Part shown: positions 7,834 through 16,039 of the stretch, piece by piece
How the letters are laid out: every line of letters starts with the position of its first letter
Numbering within the stretch: position 1 is the first letter of the stretch
The notes under the pieces: model-generated
Databases searched by the model: none
What the model was told of the DNA's origin: nothing
What the model saw: the letters and a program-made list of their open reading frames with translations, nothing else
Position numbers and translations under genes: made by a program
Source: a candidate division WOR-3 bacterium
GTDB taxonomy: Bacteria; Hydrothermota; Tepidihabitantia; Tepidihabitantales; Tepidihabitantaceae
NCBI GenBank assembly: GCA_039801365.1
Contig: JBDRUN010000008.1
Span: forward strand, 1 to 47,573
Direction: 5' to 3'
DNA length: 47,573 nt

Positions 7834-10647
7834 CTAGAACTCGAGGTTGATGCCGACCTTGACCTGCCGGGGTGCGCCGTAGTTCATCGGGTTGTTGACG
7901 AAGTCAAGATACGCCACCCGGTAGGCGATGTACTCTTCCTCGTCGGTAATGTAGCCGTCGTGATTGCGGTCCCGAGCCGGGTTGTACGTGCCGGATAGCA
8001 GTGTCGCATCCAGTGAGTTTGCCCAGTTGGCCGGTGAATAGGTCCAGATATAGCCGTCGTCATTGGGCTTGCCGGTTGCCCCATAAACCCACTGCACAAC
8101 CTGGGCATTGAACAGATTGGTTACGACGCAGGTCAGCCCGAGCTTGAGCCGGCCGAGGCTAAAGTACTTCGCCGCATTCAGGTCGGTGGTGAACCGTGCC
8201 GGCATCCGGGCCGAGTTCCGCTCCGCGATGCGACGGCCTGCGTTAAGCTTGCGCACCTCACGCGGGGTATATGGCAGGCCGGACCCAAAGTTTGCCAAGG
8301 CCGATGCGGTGAACTGACGTAATGGCACGAGCGCAAAGTCGTTCGGGAAGTCGCAGCCTATGCTTAGCTTGGCATTATGGGTTTCGTCGAAATCGAGCGC
8401 GTAATCCTTGCGCGGCGGCTCCATTTCCTGTCCGGTTACCGGGTCAACTCCGTAGCGGTATCGTTCGTAGTACCATTCGTAGGTGTAGGATGCCGTGCCT
8501 CGGGCCATCGAAAGGCCATAGGAGACTCGGGCATTCCAGTAGTCTGCAAGCGACTTTACGAATCCGATTTCGAATCCACGCACACTACCGTACTCCTCGT
8601 TCACCAGCGGATAGTAGCCTAATGGCACCGCCGGCTGGAACCGCGTGCCCATTAGGTCGAAGATGTCCTTATAGTAGGCGGTGAAGTCAACTAGTGTAAC
8701 ATCAGACAGCTGCTGCTCCAAACCCAGCTCATAGGCAATCGTCTGCTGGGCTGCAAGGTCCGGGTTGCCGATAATCTGATTACCCCGGGCATAGGCCGTT
8801 GAGGAGGTGTTGTCATACAGATATCGGTACGCCGGAGTCTGGAAAAAGTGGCCGTAGCTGAACCGAAACTTGGTTCGGGTCGTAATTGGGAAAGACACGC
8901 CAAGCCGAGGCGAAAGTTTGTACTTGACCATGGCCGGAATCATCGTCGTGTCGCCAACATTGGTGGGGTTGGCCCGCTTGTAGGAGTTCGGGTCAAGGTA
9001 ATCAAGTCGCAGCCCGGCCCGGACTACCAGGTCCTCAAAGTCCATGCGGTCCTGCACGAACGCAGCCACGTTCACTGGGTCGTAGTCATAGTAGTCCACA
9101 AACGGATTCGGGTCGGTGGGCAGCGAGTTGTAACGCCGGTGCAGGTAGTTCTGCTTGAACTCCAGTCCAGTCTTGATCTCGTGCACTCGGCCGACATTGT
9201 GGGTCAAATCGGCCTTCACGTTCCAAACATCAGCCCAGTGCACCTGGAAGTACCGATAGTCGCCATATCCGTAGAACAGCCCAAACACACCCCACGGATT
9301 GTTTGAGTTGGCGTTCGTCTGGGTCACGTAACCGGGCAGGGGTCGGAACAGTGCCGAAGAATCCGCGAGAACAGTATCCTCAGCCTTGAAGATGTAGTCC
9401 TCCCAGAAACGCTTTGAGAAATCACGCTCCTTGGCCTCACGCTCGAGGTCACGGACTGCGATGGTCCGCTGGTTATGGAAGTAGCCGAATCTTACCGTGT
9501 AGAACGTTTTCTCGGTGAGCATGTGGTTAGCTGATAGATCAGCCATCTTCACCCGCTCGCGCCGGGACAAGAAGTGGTCCAGGTTGTACTTGAACCCAAG
9601 ATGATTCTCGCTCTCCCGGTCATAGGGATACATCTCATACTGGGCCCGTGAGGCAAGCCCGCTCGCCGTGAACTTTAGACCCTGGTTTAGTGGCACGGAG
9701 TAAGTCAACTTGCCCGAGGCGTTATAGTCCTGGCGTCTCTGATGCGGCAGCTTGTACCGACTCGGCGCGTAGTCGTCGGTGAAGTACAGCTCGCCGGATA
9801 CAAAGTAGCGCAGGCGGTTAAGCGATGGCACCGGACCACCGACCGAAATTTCATAGCGGTTGTCACCAAAGTTCAGCGTCTTGGGGAAAACCTCGTCGGT
9901 GACGAACTTTGCCCGGCCCTGCATCGTGCCCTTACCTTCCTTGGTCACCACCTGGATAACACCGGACATTGCTTCGCCGTACTCGGCGTCAAAACCGCCG
10001 GAAATCACCACAACCTCGGCTGTCGCCTCAGGATTGACCTGGGCAGCTTGGTATCCAAAGAGCGGGTCCCGGCTCGCCACGCCGTCTACGAAATAGGCGA
10101 CCTCGTCCGGCCTGCCGCCGCGCAGGTGCTGACCATATGCGGGGCTTGTGACTACACCAGCCTGAAGCCTGACAATGTCGGCAAGACTCTGCACCGGCAT
10201 CTTGTCAAACTCCTCAGTCGTCATATACCGGCTGGTCGTCGGGTCAGTCCGAACGATCTTTGCCCGGGTCCCGGCCACGACCACTTCCTCGACACGCAGG
10301 GCCGCGCCGGGCTTCAGCTTGAAGTCCTCAGTGATTGTCTGGTCTAGTATCACGAGCACATCCTTGCGAACGAACGTCTGATAGCCGATGTAGGAAACCT
10401 CGATCGTCTGCTTTCCTACCGGCACGTTGCTGATGAGATACTCGCCATCCGCATCGGTTGCCGAGCCAAGCAGCGTCCCTTGAATCACGACGTTGGCACC
10501 AACCAATGCCTCGCCGGTCTCAGCATCGGTAACCCGGCCCCGGATACGACCAGTCTGGGCCAGGACGACTGAAGCAGTGGCAAGTACAAGCACCAACCAC
10601 CGGCTCACGCTGGTCTTTGGACTTTGGTCAATGGTCATTCTTCTCAT
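7834..10647 (-). CDS. TonB-dependent receptor with N-terminal carboxypeptidase-regulatory-like domain
   Basis: 937 residues. After a signal peptide (about 14-30, ending VVLAQ) comes a CarboxypepD_reg-like domain (about 31-115: GRIRGRVTDAETGEALVGAN ... GEYLISNVPVGKQTIEVSYI), as in SusC-type receptors. A TonB-box-like EEVVVAGTR and a plug (about 125-245: LADIVRLQAGVV, LRGGRPDEVAYFVDGV, AEYGEAMSGVIQVVTKEG) follow, then a 22-strand-type barrel ending in VKVGINLEF. The receptor should import a ligand across the outer membrane using the ExbBD-TonB genes at the head of the same operon. Near the C-terminus (893-904) a complete EF-hand loop DRNHDGYITDEE is present, which is unusual in these barrels. 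The substrate cannot be told from sequence. Confidence 0.9.
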   Translation of the reverse strand: MRRMTIDQSPKTSVSRWLVLVLATASVVLAQTGRIRGRVTDAETGEALVGANVVIQGTLLGSATDADGEYLISNVPVGKQTIEVSYIGYQTFVRKDVLVILDQTITEDFKLKPGAALRVEEVVVAGTRAKIVRTDPTTSRYMTTEEFDKMPVQSLADIVRLQAGVVTSPAYGQHLRGGRPDEVAYFVDGVASRDPLFGYQAAQVNPEATAEVVVISGGFDAEYGEAMSGVIQVVTKEGKGTMQGRAKFVTDEVFPKTLNFGDNRYEISVGGPVPSLNRLRYFVSGELYFTDDYAPSRYKLPHQRRQDYNASGKLTYSVPLNQGLKFTASGLASRAQYEMYPYDRESENHLGFKYNLDHFLSRRERVKMADLSANHMLTEKTFYTVRFGYFHNQRTIAVRDLEREAKERDFSKRFWEDYIFKAEDTVLADSSALFRPLPGYVTQTNANSNNPWGVFGLFYGYGDYRYFQVHWADVWNVKADLTHNVGRVHEIKTGLEFKQNYLHRRYNSLPTDPNPFVDYYDYDPVNVAAFVQDRMDFEDLVVRAGLRLDYLDPNSYKRANPTNVGDTTMIPAMVKYKLSPRLGVSFPITTRTKFRFSYGHFFQTPAYRYLYDNTSSTAYARGNQIIGNPDLAAQQTIAYELGLEQQLSDVTLVDFTAYYKDIFDLMGTRFQPAVPLGYYPLVNEEYGSVRGFEIGFVKSLADYWNARVSYGLSMARGTASYTYEWYYERYRYGVDPVTGQEMEPPRKDYALDFDETHNAKLSIGCDFPNDFALVPLRQFTASALANFGSGLPYTPREVRKLNAGRRIAERNSARMPARFTTDLNAAKYFSLGRLKLGLTCVVTNLFNAQVVQWVYGATGKPNDDGYIWTYSPANWANSLDATLLSGTYNPARDRNHDGYITDEEEYIAYRVAYLDFVNNPMNYGAPRQVKVGINLEF

Positions 10648-10659
10648 GGTCGCCTCCTT

Positions 10660-11772
10660 CTAGGGATTTGCCACCCGGACCGGAATCGCCCATACCGTCT
10701 CAACGTAGTCGGCCTCCGGGTAGAGCAGGTTCGACAGCGGCACCACTTTGATGTACACGTGATGATAGCCAGTGTCGGCGAATGAGAACACGCCCTGACC
10801 GTTCCGGGCGCTGGCCGTGATGTCCGCAACCTTGCCGGCAGTGTAGAGCAGAAACCGGTTCTTCTCAGTCGTCGTGTCAGGCGGTGTAGTCGTTACTACA
10901 CTTACCGTCACCTCTTCGCCGGGCCGGACCGTGTACAGCGAGTTGAGCGACTTGAGATTGTACAATCCTCGGCCATCAAGCCGCGGAGAATAGAACACCG
11001 TGTCCACCCGGCCGGGCCGAGAAAAGATGACTCTTGAAATACTAGGTGCGTCGGTTGCGCTCGGGGCGTAAACCGCGAAACCCGTAGCCTTCCTCAGTTC
11101 GTAGTAGAGCGTATCCGGCATCGTGTCCCGCGCCAAGAAAAGCTTACGCATCGCCTTCCAGGCAAAGCCCTTGGTCGCAATCACCGGTTGCTCAAACCCA
11201 CGCAGCTCGGTGTAGCTCGGCCGGAATATGATCGTGGTTTCGGGCGGTGTACCGGAGATTTGAGTGTCTGGCCTGAACCCGACAACCCACAGGCTGTCGT
11301 AGCCGAAAACTGCCCGGCACGCAGCCATTGAATCGTAGTACGTAACCTCACAAAAAGTATCCTTGAGCGCGAGAGTGTCCACTGTGACACCAAACTGATA
11401 CACATCGGCATGGCCGCTGTCGGTTGGTTCCAGGCTAAAGGACAAGAGCCGAGCGAACTTGTATAGTGTGTCGCCAGTCGTCGAGGTGCTATCCTTGGAG
11501 CTCAGCCTACTGCGCCAAACATATTCCAACCCGCCGCGCATCGCGTGATTAGCGCTGAACACGTCCTTCCAGCGGCCGAGCTCTAGTCGGACCGCAGCTG
11601 AGTCCTGGGCGGTCCACCATGGCCAGCGGGGTGGCGGTTCGGTTCCACATCCGGCAACGAAGACCACAAGAAGCAAGAAACAGCCAGTGGTAAACAGCCA
11701 GCAACTCCTGATTGCTGGCCATTGTCTGGTGCCGGGCTTGCTCATCAAACGCTGGTCACTAGTCATTCTCAT
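10660..11772 (-). CDS. Outer-membrane lipoprotein, hypothetical
   Basis: 370 residues from the ATG at 11772. That start was chosen because AAGGAGGT lies 7 nt upstream and the encoded MRMTSDQ matches the N-termini of the next two genes; ATG 11778 is too close to the site. The unusually long n-region (about 24 residues) is followed by FLLLVVFVAGC with lipobox VAGC (Cys42). The mature part is rich in Thr/Asp/Arg and beta-strands, with no recognised domain. It stands directly before the TonB-dependent receptor (12-nt gap), where lipoprotein partners of SusCD-like importers are often found, so a substrate-binding role alongside the receptor is possible. It lacks obvious SusD helical repeats. Confidence 0.7.
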   Translation of the reverse strand: MRMTSDQRLMSKPGTRQWPAIRSCWLFTTGCFLLLVVFVAGCGTEPPPRWPWWTAQDSAAVRLELGRWKDVFSANHAMRGGLEYVWRSRLSSKDSTSTTGDTLYKFARLLSFSLEPTDSGHADVYQFGVTVDTLALKDTFCEVTYYDSMAACRAVFGYDSLWVVGFRPDTQISGTPPETTIIFRPSYTELRGFEQPVIATKGFAWKAMRKLFLARDTMPDTLYYELRKATGFAVYAPSATDAPSISRVIFSRPGRVDTVFYSPRLDGRGLYNLKSLNSLYTVRPGEEVTVSVVTTTPPDTTTEKNRFLLYTAGKVADITASARNGQGVFSFADTGYHHVYIKVVPLSNLLYPEADYVETVWAIPVRVANP

Positions 11773-11848
11773 CTTCATACCTCCTTGGTGAAACTTCGAC
11801 TGCGACTGATCCGGCACCGGCCAGCTCAGCGGCGCCCACGGTAATGAA

Positions 11849-11876
11849 GCGGCGGGGCGGGAAACCGCCCCGCCGC
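11849..11876. terminator. Perfect 12-bp GC hairpin between cistrons
   Basis: GCGGCGGGGCGG-GAAA-CCGCCCCGCCGC: a 12-bp perfect stem with a 4-nt loop. It lies just after the stop of the 11885-13633 gene (minus strand) and before the lipoprotein start. There is no U-run on either side, so it may be a processing or stabilising hairpin, or an attenuator separating the secreted-protein part of the operon from the receptor part, rather than a full terminator. Confidence 0.5.
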
Positions 11877-11884
11877 CACGATGG

Positions 11885-13633
11885 TTAGCGAACTACCGTG
11901 AGCTTACCGGACAGAGAAGCGCCACCGGTGCTCAGTTTGTAGAAGTAAACCCCGGCTGCAACTGGCTCGCCGCTGTCCGAACGGCCATCCCAAGCAACCG
12001 AGTACTGACCAGGCTCGCGCTGGCCCTGTTCAAGCGCACGGACCGGCCTGCCGGCCTCATCATACACCATGACCGACACGTTGCCCGCCCTTGGCAATGC
12101 GTAGGAGATAACCGTCCGCGAGCCGAACGGGTTCGGCGTAGCGTGCACCTCATATCGAACCGGCCGCTTCACACCAGGCTCAGCGATGCCGATGGCAGAA
12201 GTCGGAATCCAATGGCAGACAATCGGGTTGTTTGAAGCAACGTTCTCCTGCTGCACAAAGGAACCGGCAATCTGGTCGATCATGTACAACACCGCAAGCT
12301 TATCTTCGGTTCCGTCGTTGTACGCTAGATCAACCATTGACGGATACCGGCAGCTTGTCGTGCCGGCCTGCGTAATCTTCACCGGCTGTCCCCATGTCTG
12401 CCCGTTATCCCTAGAGCCAGCAACGAAGATGTCAGCGCGCAGCCGGTCGGGCGGTCCGGGCTCAACGTTCGAAGAGTCGAACTGCTCCCAGGCAACATAG
12501 AGATTGCCAGCCGCGTCCTGGCCGATGCTCGGCCGGCACGCGTACAGTGCGTTGTTACCGACCGGTGCTCCGAGATTCTCCGGAGCGCAGCTCGCAGTCG
12601 CGATATGGGACCAGTTTGGTGTGTTGTCCGGGCACCAGTGCCAGATCTGCGCCGGAATAACGTAGCCGGTTCCGCCGACAACTGGACACAGGTCAGTAAC
12701 AATGTGGAGTCTGTCGTTAGCGTCATAGAACGGGAATAGCGACGTAATGTAGAAGGAAGGTGCGGTATCAGCGCTGTAGGCTGGAGGCCAAGGCAGGTCT
12801 GTCGGAGCGCCCCAGGTCAGGCCGCCATCCTCAGAGATGCGGTAGAATCCCGGCTCAGGGTCAGTGCCTGAAGCCACCCAGGTGAGACAGACCTTGTCGC
12901 TAACGTTGGAGCAGGCGATGTTCTGGTCTGGGAACTCCGGGTCTGGCTGCGGCGCAGCCACCGCCATTGGCGTTGACCAGGTGCACCACGGATCAACTCC
13001 GCTGTAGTACACCATGTCGCGGCTCGCATCATCAATCATGTGGCACTGGAACTTCGAGGTGTGCCCAGCCGCAATGTAGCCCCACAAGTAGGCATCAGGT
13101 CCGGCGCAGTATTCAAAGATACCGGCACCCGGTGCCATGTCCCGGGCCGCAGTAACCTTGATCGGCGAACCGCCGTGCGAAGAAACGTACGCCACTCCGC
13201 TGACGGGGTCAGCGCTCAGATTGCCGAATCCACACCTCGCCGTATAGGCGTTCACGCCAGACTGCATGAAATCAGGGTCAATCCAGTTCCAGGAACCAGC
13301 GCCATAGTCGTAGAAATTGTAGCGCATGTTCCGGTCCGGGAAGCTGCCGCTCTGGTCAGCCGAGAACATCCACAATGCGTGGAGTCCGGCATCAACCGAA
13401 TTGACCACAAACCGATAGGCCGGCCCATTGGCCTGCCAGTCGTAGGTGGTGCCACCAATAGTGTCCACCGTACCGACCAGCGAGACAAATCCCGGCCCTT
13501 CTTTGGTGACAACCTGCGCAGCCGGCTGGCCTTTCTGGACGCCATCATCGGCGACCACCTTTACCGGCGTCAGGCTGGCACCTGCCAGCACCAGCATCGG
13601 CACCAGCAGGCTGAGTACTAGGACGTTTCTCAT
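11885..13633 (-). CDS. Secreted protein with sialidase/BNR-like repeats and type-IX-like C-terminal domain
   Basis: 582 residues with a signal peptide (about 1-28, MRNVLVLSLLVPMLVLAG) and a strong GGAGGAG site. The body contains Asp-box-like motifs of the BNR/sialidase propeller (ISEDGGLTWGAP, GSRDNGQTWGQP) and repeated aromatic-rich strands, suggesting a beta-propeller. Asp boxes mark the fold; no sialidase catalytic residues could be assigned. The C-terminus is a well-formed sorting-type domain: ATPNPFGSRTVISYALP, VSVMVYDEAGRPVRAL, YSVAWDGRSDSGEPVAAGVY, ending GKLTVVR. This gene lies immediately downstream of the tonB gene (86-nt gap) and is probably in the same operon. It is likely displayed on or released from the cell surface. 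Confidence 0.75.
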   Translation of the reverse strand: MRNVLVLSLLVPMLVLAGASLTPVKVVADDGVQKGQPAAQVVTKEGPGFVSLVGTVDTIGGTTYDWQANGPAYRFVVNSVDAGLHALWMFSADQSGSFPDRNMRYNFYDYGAGSWNWIDPDFMQSGVNAYTARCGFGNLSADPVSGVAYVSSHGGSPIKVTAARDMAPGAGIFEYCAGPDAYLWGYIAAGHTSKFQCHMIDDASRDMVYYSGVDPWCTWSTPMAVAAPQPDPEFPDQNIACSNVSDKVCLTWVASGTDPEPGFYRISEDGGLTWGAPTDLPWPPAYSADTAPSFYITSLFPFYDANDRLHIVTDLCPVVGGTGYVIPAQIWHWCPDNTPNWSHIATASCAPENLGAPVGNNALYACRPSIGQDAAGNLYVAWEQFDSSNVEPGPPDRLRADIFVAGSRDNGQTWGQPVKITQAGTTSCRYPSMVDLAYNDGTEDKLAVLYMIDQIAGSFVQQENVASNNPIVCHWIPTSAIGIAEPGVKRPVRYEVHATPNPFGSRTVISYALPRAGNVSVMVYDEAGRPVRALEQGQREPGQYSVAWDGRSDSGEPVAAGVYFYKLSTGGASLSGKLTVVR

Positions 13634-13719
13634 CAGACTCCTCCTTTTTGTTTGGACTCCTGTTCTTCGTGGCCCGTCATCCAGACCACTTTTCTGTGGT
13701 GTAAACTCATGGCAAATCG

Positions 13720-14346
13720 CTACTGAAGCGTGAATCGGTAAGGTATCGAGACGTACACCCGCACCGGCTGATCCCGCTGCTTTGCCGGGCTGAACTTGGC
13801 CTGATACGCGGCCTCAACCGCAGCCGCATCCAGGGTCTGGTTACCTGAGCTCTTGAGAACCTCGGCCTCGATTACGTCGCCGGTCACGTCAACAAGCGCC
13901 TTGACCACTACCTGACCTTCAATCCCCGCGTTGCGAGCCATCTCCGGATAGTTTGGCGTAGGTACCTTCAAAGGCTGAGGCTTCACCTCAACCTTCCAGA
14001 ACGGAACAATGGGAATCTCGGTCTCTTCAGGCCGTCTCACTATTTCCGAGAAGGTCGTGGTCTCAATCGTCTTTGCCTCGACTTCTTCCTCGGACTGCGC
14101 TGCAACCGGCATCGAAGGCTTCTCCACCTTGGGCGGCTCTGCGACCTTTTCCAATTCCGGCGGCAAGGCCTCCATCACCATCTCCACGCTACCCCGGAGC
14201 TGATACGGCTTCACCACAAACTCCCTAGGCAGCACAAGAAAAGCCGCCAGGACAATCAACAGTGCCGCCGCGGCCGCTACTCTGATGGCTACTGCATAGT
14301 ACCGACTTTCCCACTCAAGCATCTCAATCCGAGCGACACTCCGCAT
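13720..14346 (-). CDS. tonB: TonB-family energy transducer
   Basis: 208 residues. A short cytoplasmic N-terminus (MRSVARIEMLEWESRYYAVA) is followed by one transmembrane helix (about 22-42, VAAAAALLIVLAAFLVLP) and a periplasmic Pro/Glu/Lys-rich spacer (PPELEKVAEPPKVEKPSMPV). The C-terminal TonB domain (about 125-208) shows PNYPEMARNAGIEGQVVVKA, SGNQTLDAAAVEAA and VRVYVSIPYRFTL. It transmits proton-motive force from ExbB/ExbD to the outer-membrane receptor. The ATG at 14346 is preceded by GGAGG with 5-nt spacing and lies 1 nt after the exbD stop; a GTG 12 nt upstream is less likely. Confidence 0.9.
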   Translation of the reverse strand: MRSVARIEMLEWESRYYAVAIRVAAAAALLIVLAAFLVLPREFVVKPYQLRGSVEMVMEALPPELEKVAEPPKVEKPSMPVAAQSEEEVEAKTIETTTFSEIVRRPEETEIPIVPFWKVEVKPQPLKVPTPNYPEMARNAGIEGQVVVKALVDVTGDVIEAEVLKSSGNQTLDAAAVEAAYQAKFSPAKQRDQPVRVYVSIPYRFTLQ

Positions 14347-14347
14347 A

Positions 14348-14770
14348 CTATCCTCCACGTCCCATCCGATACTCAGTGGCGAACGTCACCTTTAGGGCAC
14401 GCGCATCCTTGAGTGCCTCAAGAATATCGGTTACGTAGCCATAGCTGACGTCCCGGTCGGCCTGGACCGTGACGACCAGGTCCGGGTTGTCAATCACCTT
14501 TTCGGCCATCACCGACGTAACAATTGCCGGCGTCACCAGGTTGTCATCTACTGTCATCTTACCAGTCCGGTCAACCCAGACGCTGGCTACGTTACGCCGC
14601 TTGAGGATTCGCTCTGTTGCCTCAGCCTCGGGCAAGGTAATCTTGAGCCCGCGCGACTGACGGAATACCGTCGAGACCATGAAAAAGATAATCAGCAGGA
14701 AGGCAACGTCGGCAGTTGAAGCAGTCGGTATTTCCGGCTGGCTTGAACGCCGGTGGGCGATTCTTCTCAC
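14348..14770 (-). CDS. exbD: ExbD/TolR-family biopolymer transport protein (second copy)
   Basis: 140 residues. A basic N-terminus is followed by IPTASTADVAFLLIIFFMVS, a single transmembrane helix that keeps the Asp of the family (ADVAFLL) needed for proton use. A periplasmic domain with the usual strand-helix pattern follows (VWVDRTGKMTVDDNLV, DPDLVVTVQADRDVSYGYVT-like segment, ALKVTFATEY). The GTG start overlaps the stop of the preceding exbD (GTGA), and the stop lies 1 nt before tonB. Two consecutive ExbDs are common in this type of gene set and probably form a mixed ExbD dimer inside an ExbB pentamer. Confidence 0.9.
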   Translation of the reverse strand: MRRIAHRRSSQPEIPTASTADVAFLLIIFFMVSTVFRQSRGLKITLPEAEATERILKRRNVASVWVDRTGKMTVDDNLVTPAIVTSVMAEKVIDNPDLVVTVQADRDVSYGYVTDILEALKDARALKVTFATEYRMGRGG

Positions 14771-15189
14771 GGTCCTGCTCCTTCCTCGATAACCGGCATC
14801 AGGCTGATGCGTTGCGCCTTGGCCATCTTTAACTGGTCGAACACATCAATCATCGTCCGATAGGGCGCACTTCGGCTCACCCGCAGGCCAATCGCAAGGT
14901 CCGGATTTTCCCCTAGCCGTCTGACAACAATGTCCCTGACCTCAGGAATTGTGACAATCTGGTCACCAATCAGCACCTGACCGGTCGGATTCACCGAAAC
15001 CGTTAGAATGTTCTCGCTCTTTATCTTGACTTCCTCACCCTTCTCAGGCAGGACTATCTTCAACCCCTTCTCGCGGCTGAAGATGCTGGTCGTCATGAAG
15101 AAGATAATGATAAGGAAGGCGATGTCGCCCATCGAGGCGGTCGGGATATACGGTCTCCCAGCTGCACCCTGACCCTTCCTCAATCTCAT
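14767..15189 (-). CDS. exbD: ExbD/TolR-family biopolymer transport protein (first copy)
   Basis: 140 residues. The transmembrane segment IPTASMGDIAFLIIIFFMTT keeps the conserved Asp. The periplasmic part (GLKIVLPEKGEEVKIKSENI, VSVNPTGQVLIGDQIV, DLAIGLRVSRSAPYRTMIDV) is typical. The ATG at 15189 has GGAGG 6 nt upstream; a TTG one codon earlier is less likely. The gene is close behind exbB (12-nt gap) and overlaps the second exbD by 4 nt, giving an exbB-exbD-exbD-tonB order. It works with ExbB as the proton-driven motor in the inner membrane. Confidence 0.9.
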   Translation of the reverse strand: MRLRKGQGAAGRPYIPTASMGDIAFLIIIFFMTTSIFSREKGLKIVLPEKGEEVKIKSENILTVSVNPTGQVLIGDQIVTIPEVRDIVVRRLGENPDLAIGLRVSRSAPYRTMIDVFDQLKMAKAQRISLMPVIEEGAGP

Positions 15190-15201
15190 CAAAGCCTCCT
15201 G

Positions 15202-15816
15202 CTACCCGCACTGGGTCTTGACCAGTGCGTCGAGCAGCTCGGCCGACGCGGTCTCCATCTCTCTCAGGTACCCATTCACCCGGCTGGCAAGGAGAATGTG
15301 TACAATGGAAAGCGGAGCTGCGATGATAAGTCCCCACTTGGTAGTAATCAGCGCTTCAGAGATTCCGCTGGCAACAACCGTTGGTTCCACCTCACCGACT
15401 GCGGCCACCGCCTTGAACGCACCAATCATCCCGGTCACAGTTCCGAGGAACCCAAAAAACGGCGCAACCGTGGTGATACCAGCAAGAAGTGACATACCGC
15501 GGTCAAGAAATGCGAGCTCAGAGGTACCAGCCTGTACAACTGCATCTTCCATCGCAGTCTTGCCCTCAGCCGCTTTTTCAAGCGCAGCCCGTAGAACCTT
15601 GGCTGCCGGGCTCGGTGTCTTGTTACACAGCTCGATCCCCGCCTTTATGCCCTGAGACCCAACCGTCTCAATAAGCTGCGCCGTGAATTTGCGGACATTC
15701 ACCCGCAACCTGATAAACACTGTGAACAGACGTTCCAGTACCAGCGCGATGCCGATTACAGCACAAGCCAGCAGGAACCACATGATTCCTCCGCCGGCTC
15801 TGAATTCCTCTATCAT
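15202..15816 (-). CDS. exbB: MotA/TolQ/ExbB proton channel family protein
   Basis: 204 residues. Hydrophobic segments lie at about 11-31 (IMWFLLACAVIGIALVLERL), at about 108-130 (SLLAGITTVAPFFGFLGTVT, the family signature with GTVTGMI) and at about 150-180 (ISEALITTKWGLIIAAPLSI). These match the three membrane helices of ExbB/TolQ. The SGISEALITT stretch is the conserved region of helix 3. As first gene of the long minus-strand operon, it follows an SD AGGAGGAC and a TTGACA promoter about 44 nt upstream. It forms the inner-membrane pentamer that, with ExbD, energises TonB and so the receptor encoded at 7834-10647. Confidence 0.92.
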   Translation of the reverse strand: MIEEFRAGGGIMWFLLACAVIGIALVLERLFTVFIRLRVNVRKFTAQLIETVGSQGIKAGIELCNKTPSPAAKVLRAALEKAAEGKTAMEDAVVQAGTSELAFLDRGMSLLAGITTVAPFFGFLGTVTGMIGAFKAVAAVGEVEPTVVASGISEALITTKWGLIIAAPLSIVHILLASRVNGYLREMETASAELLDALVKTQCG

Positions 15817-15859
15817 CGAGTCCTCCTATGGTTCTTCGATAGAGCAGTCGTGTGATGAC

Positions 15860-15887
15860 AATCTAACCAAATCAACTCCGATGTCAA
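15860..15887 (-). promoter_or_regulatory. Promoter of the exbB-tonB-receptor operon
   Basis: On the minus strand TTGACA (15887-15882), a 16-nt spacer and TAGATT (15865-15860). The exbB ATG lies 43 nt further on behind a GGAGG site, so this is a conventional leadered promoter. It diverges from the M14 peptidase promoter. Confidence 0.6.
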
Positions 15888-15915
15888 GCAAATAACACAG
15901 CCACGCACCCGCATG

Positions 15916-15943
15916 TTGACACGGCCGGCTCAGGGTCTAATAT
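15916..15943 (+). promoter_or_regulatory. Promoter of the peptidase operon
   Basis: TTGACA (15916-15921), a 16-nt spacer and TAATAT (15938-15943). The leader to the GTG at 16040 is about 90 nt and carries AAAGGAG. Together with the divergent promoter it accounts for most of the 15817-16039 gap. Confidence 0.6.
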
Positions 15944-16039
15944 CTAACTTGAGCCGGACTGCTGGCTAATGCAGTTACTCCCTAGTCAATGGACCTGCGT
16001 TAGCCCCTCTGCCAGGCGCATGAATGAAAGGAGAAACCT

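Noticed and set aside
9742-10347. 201-codon plus-strand frame inside the TonB-dependent receptor
   Set aside because: Antisense shadow of a clearly coding receptor; GC-rich codon bias keeps the opposite frame open.
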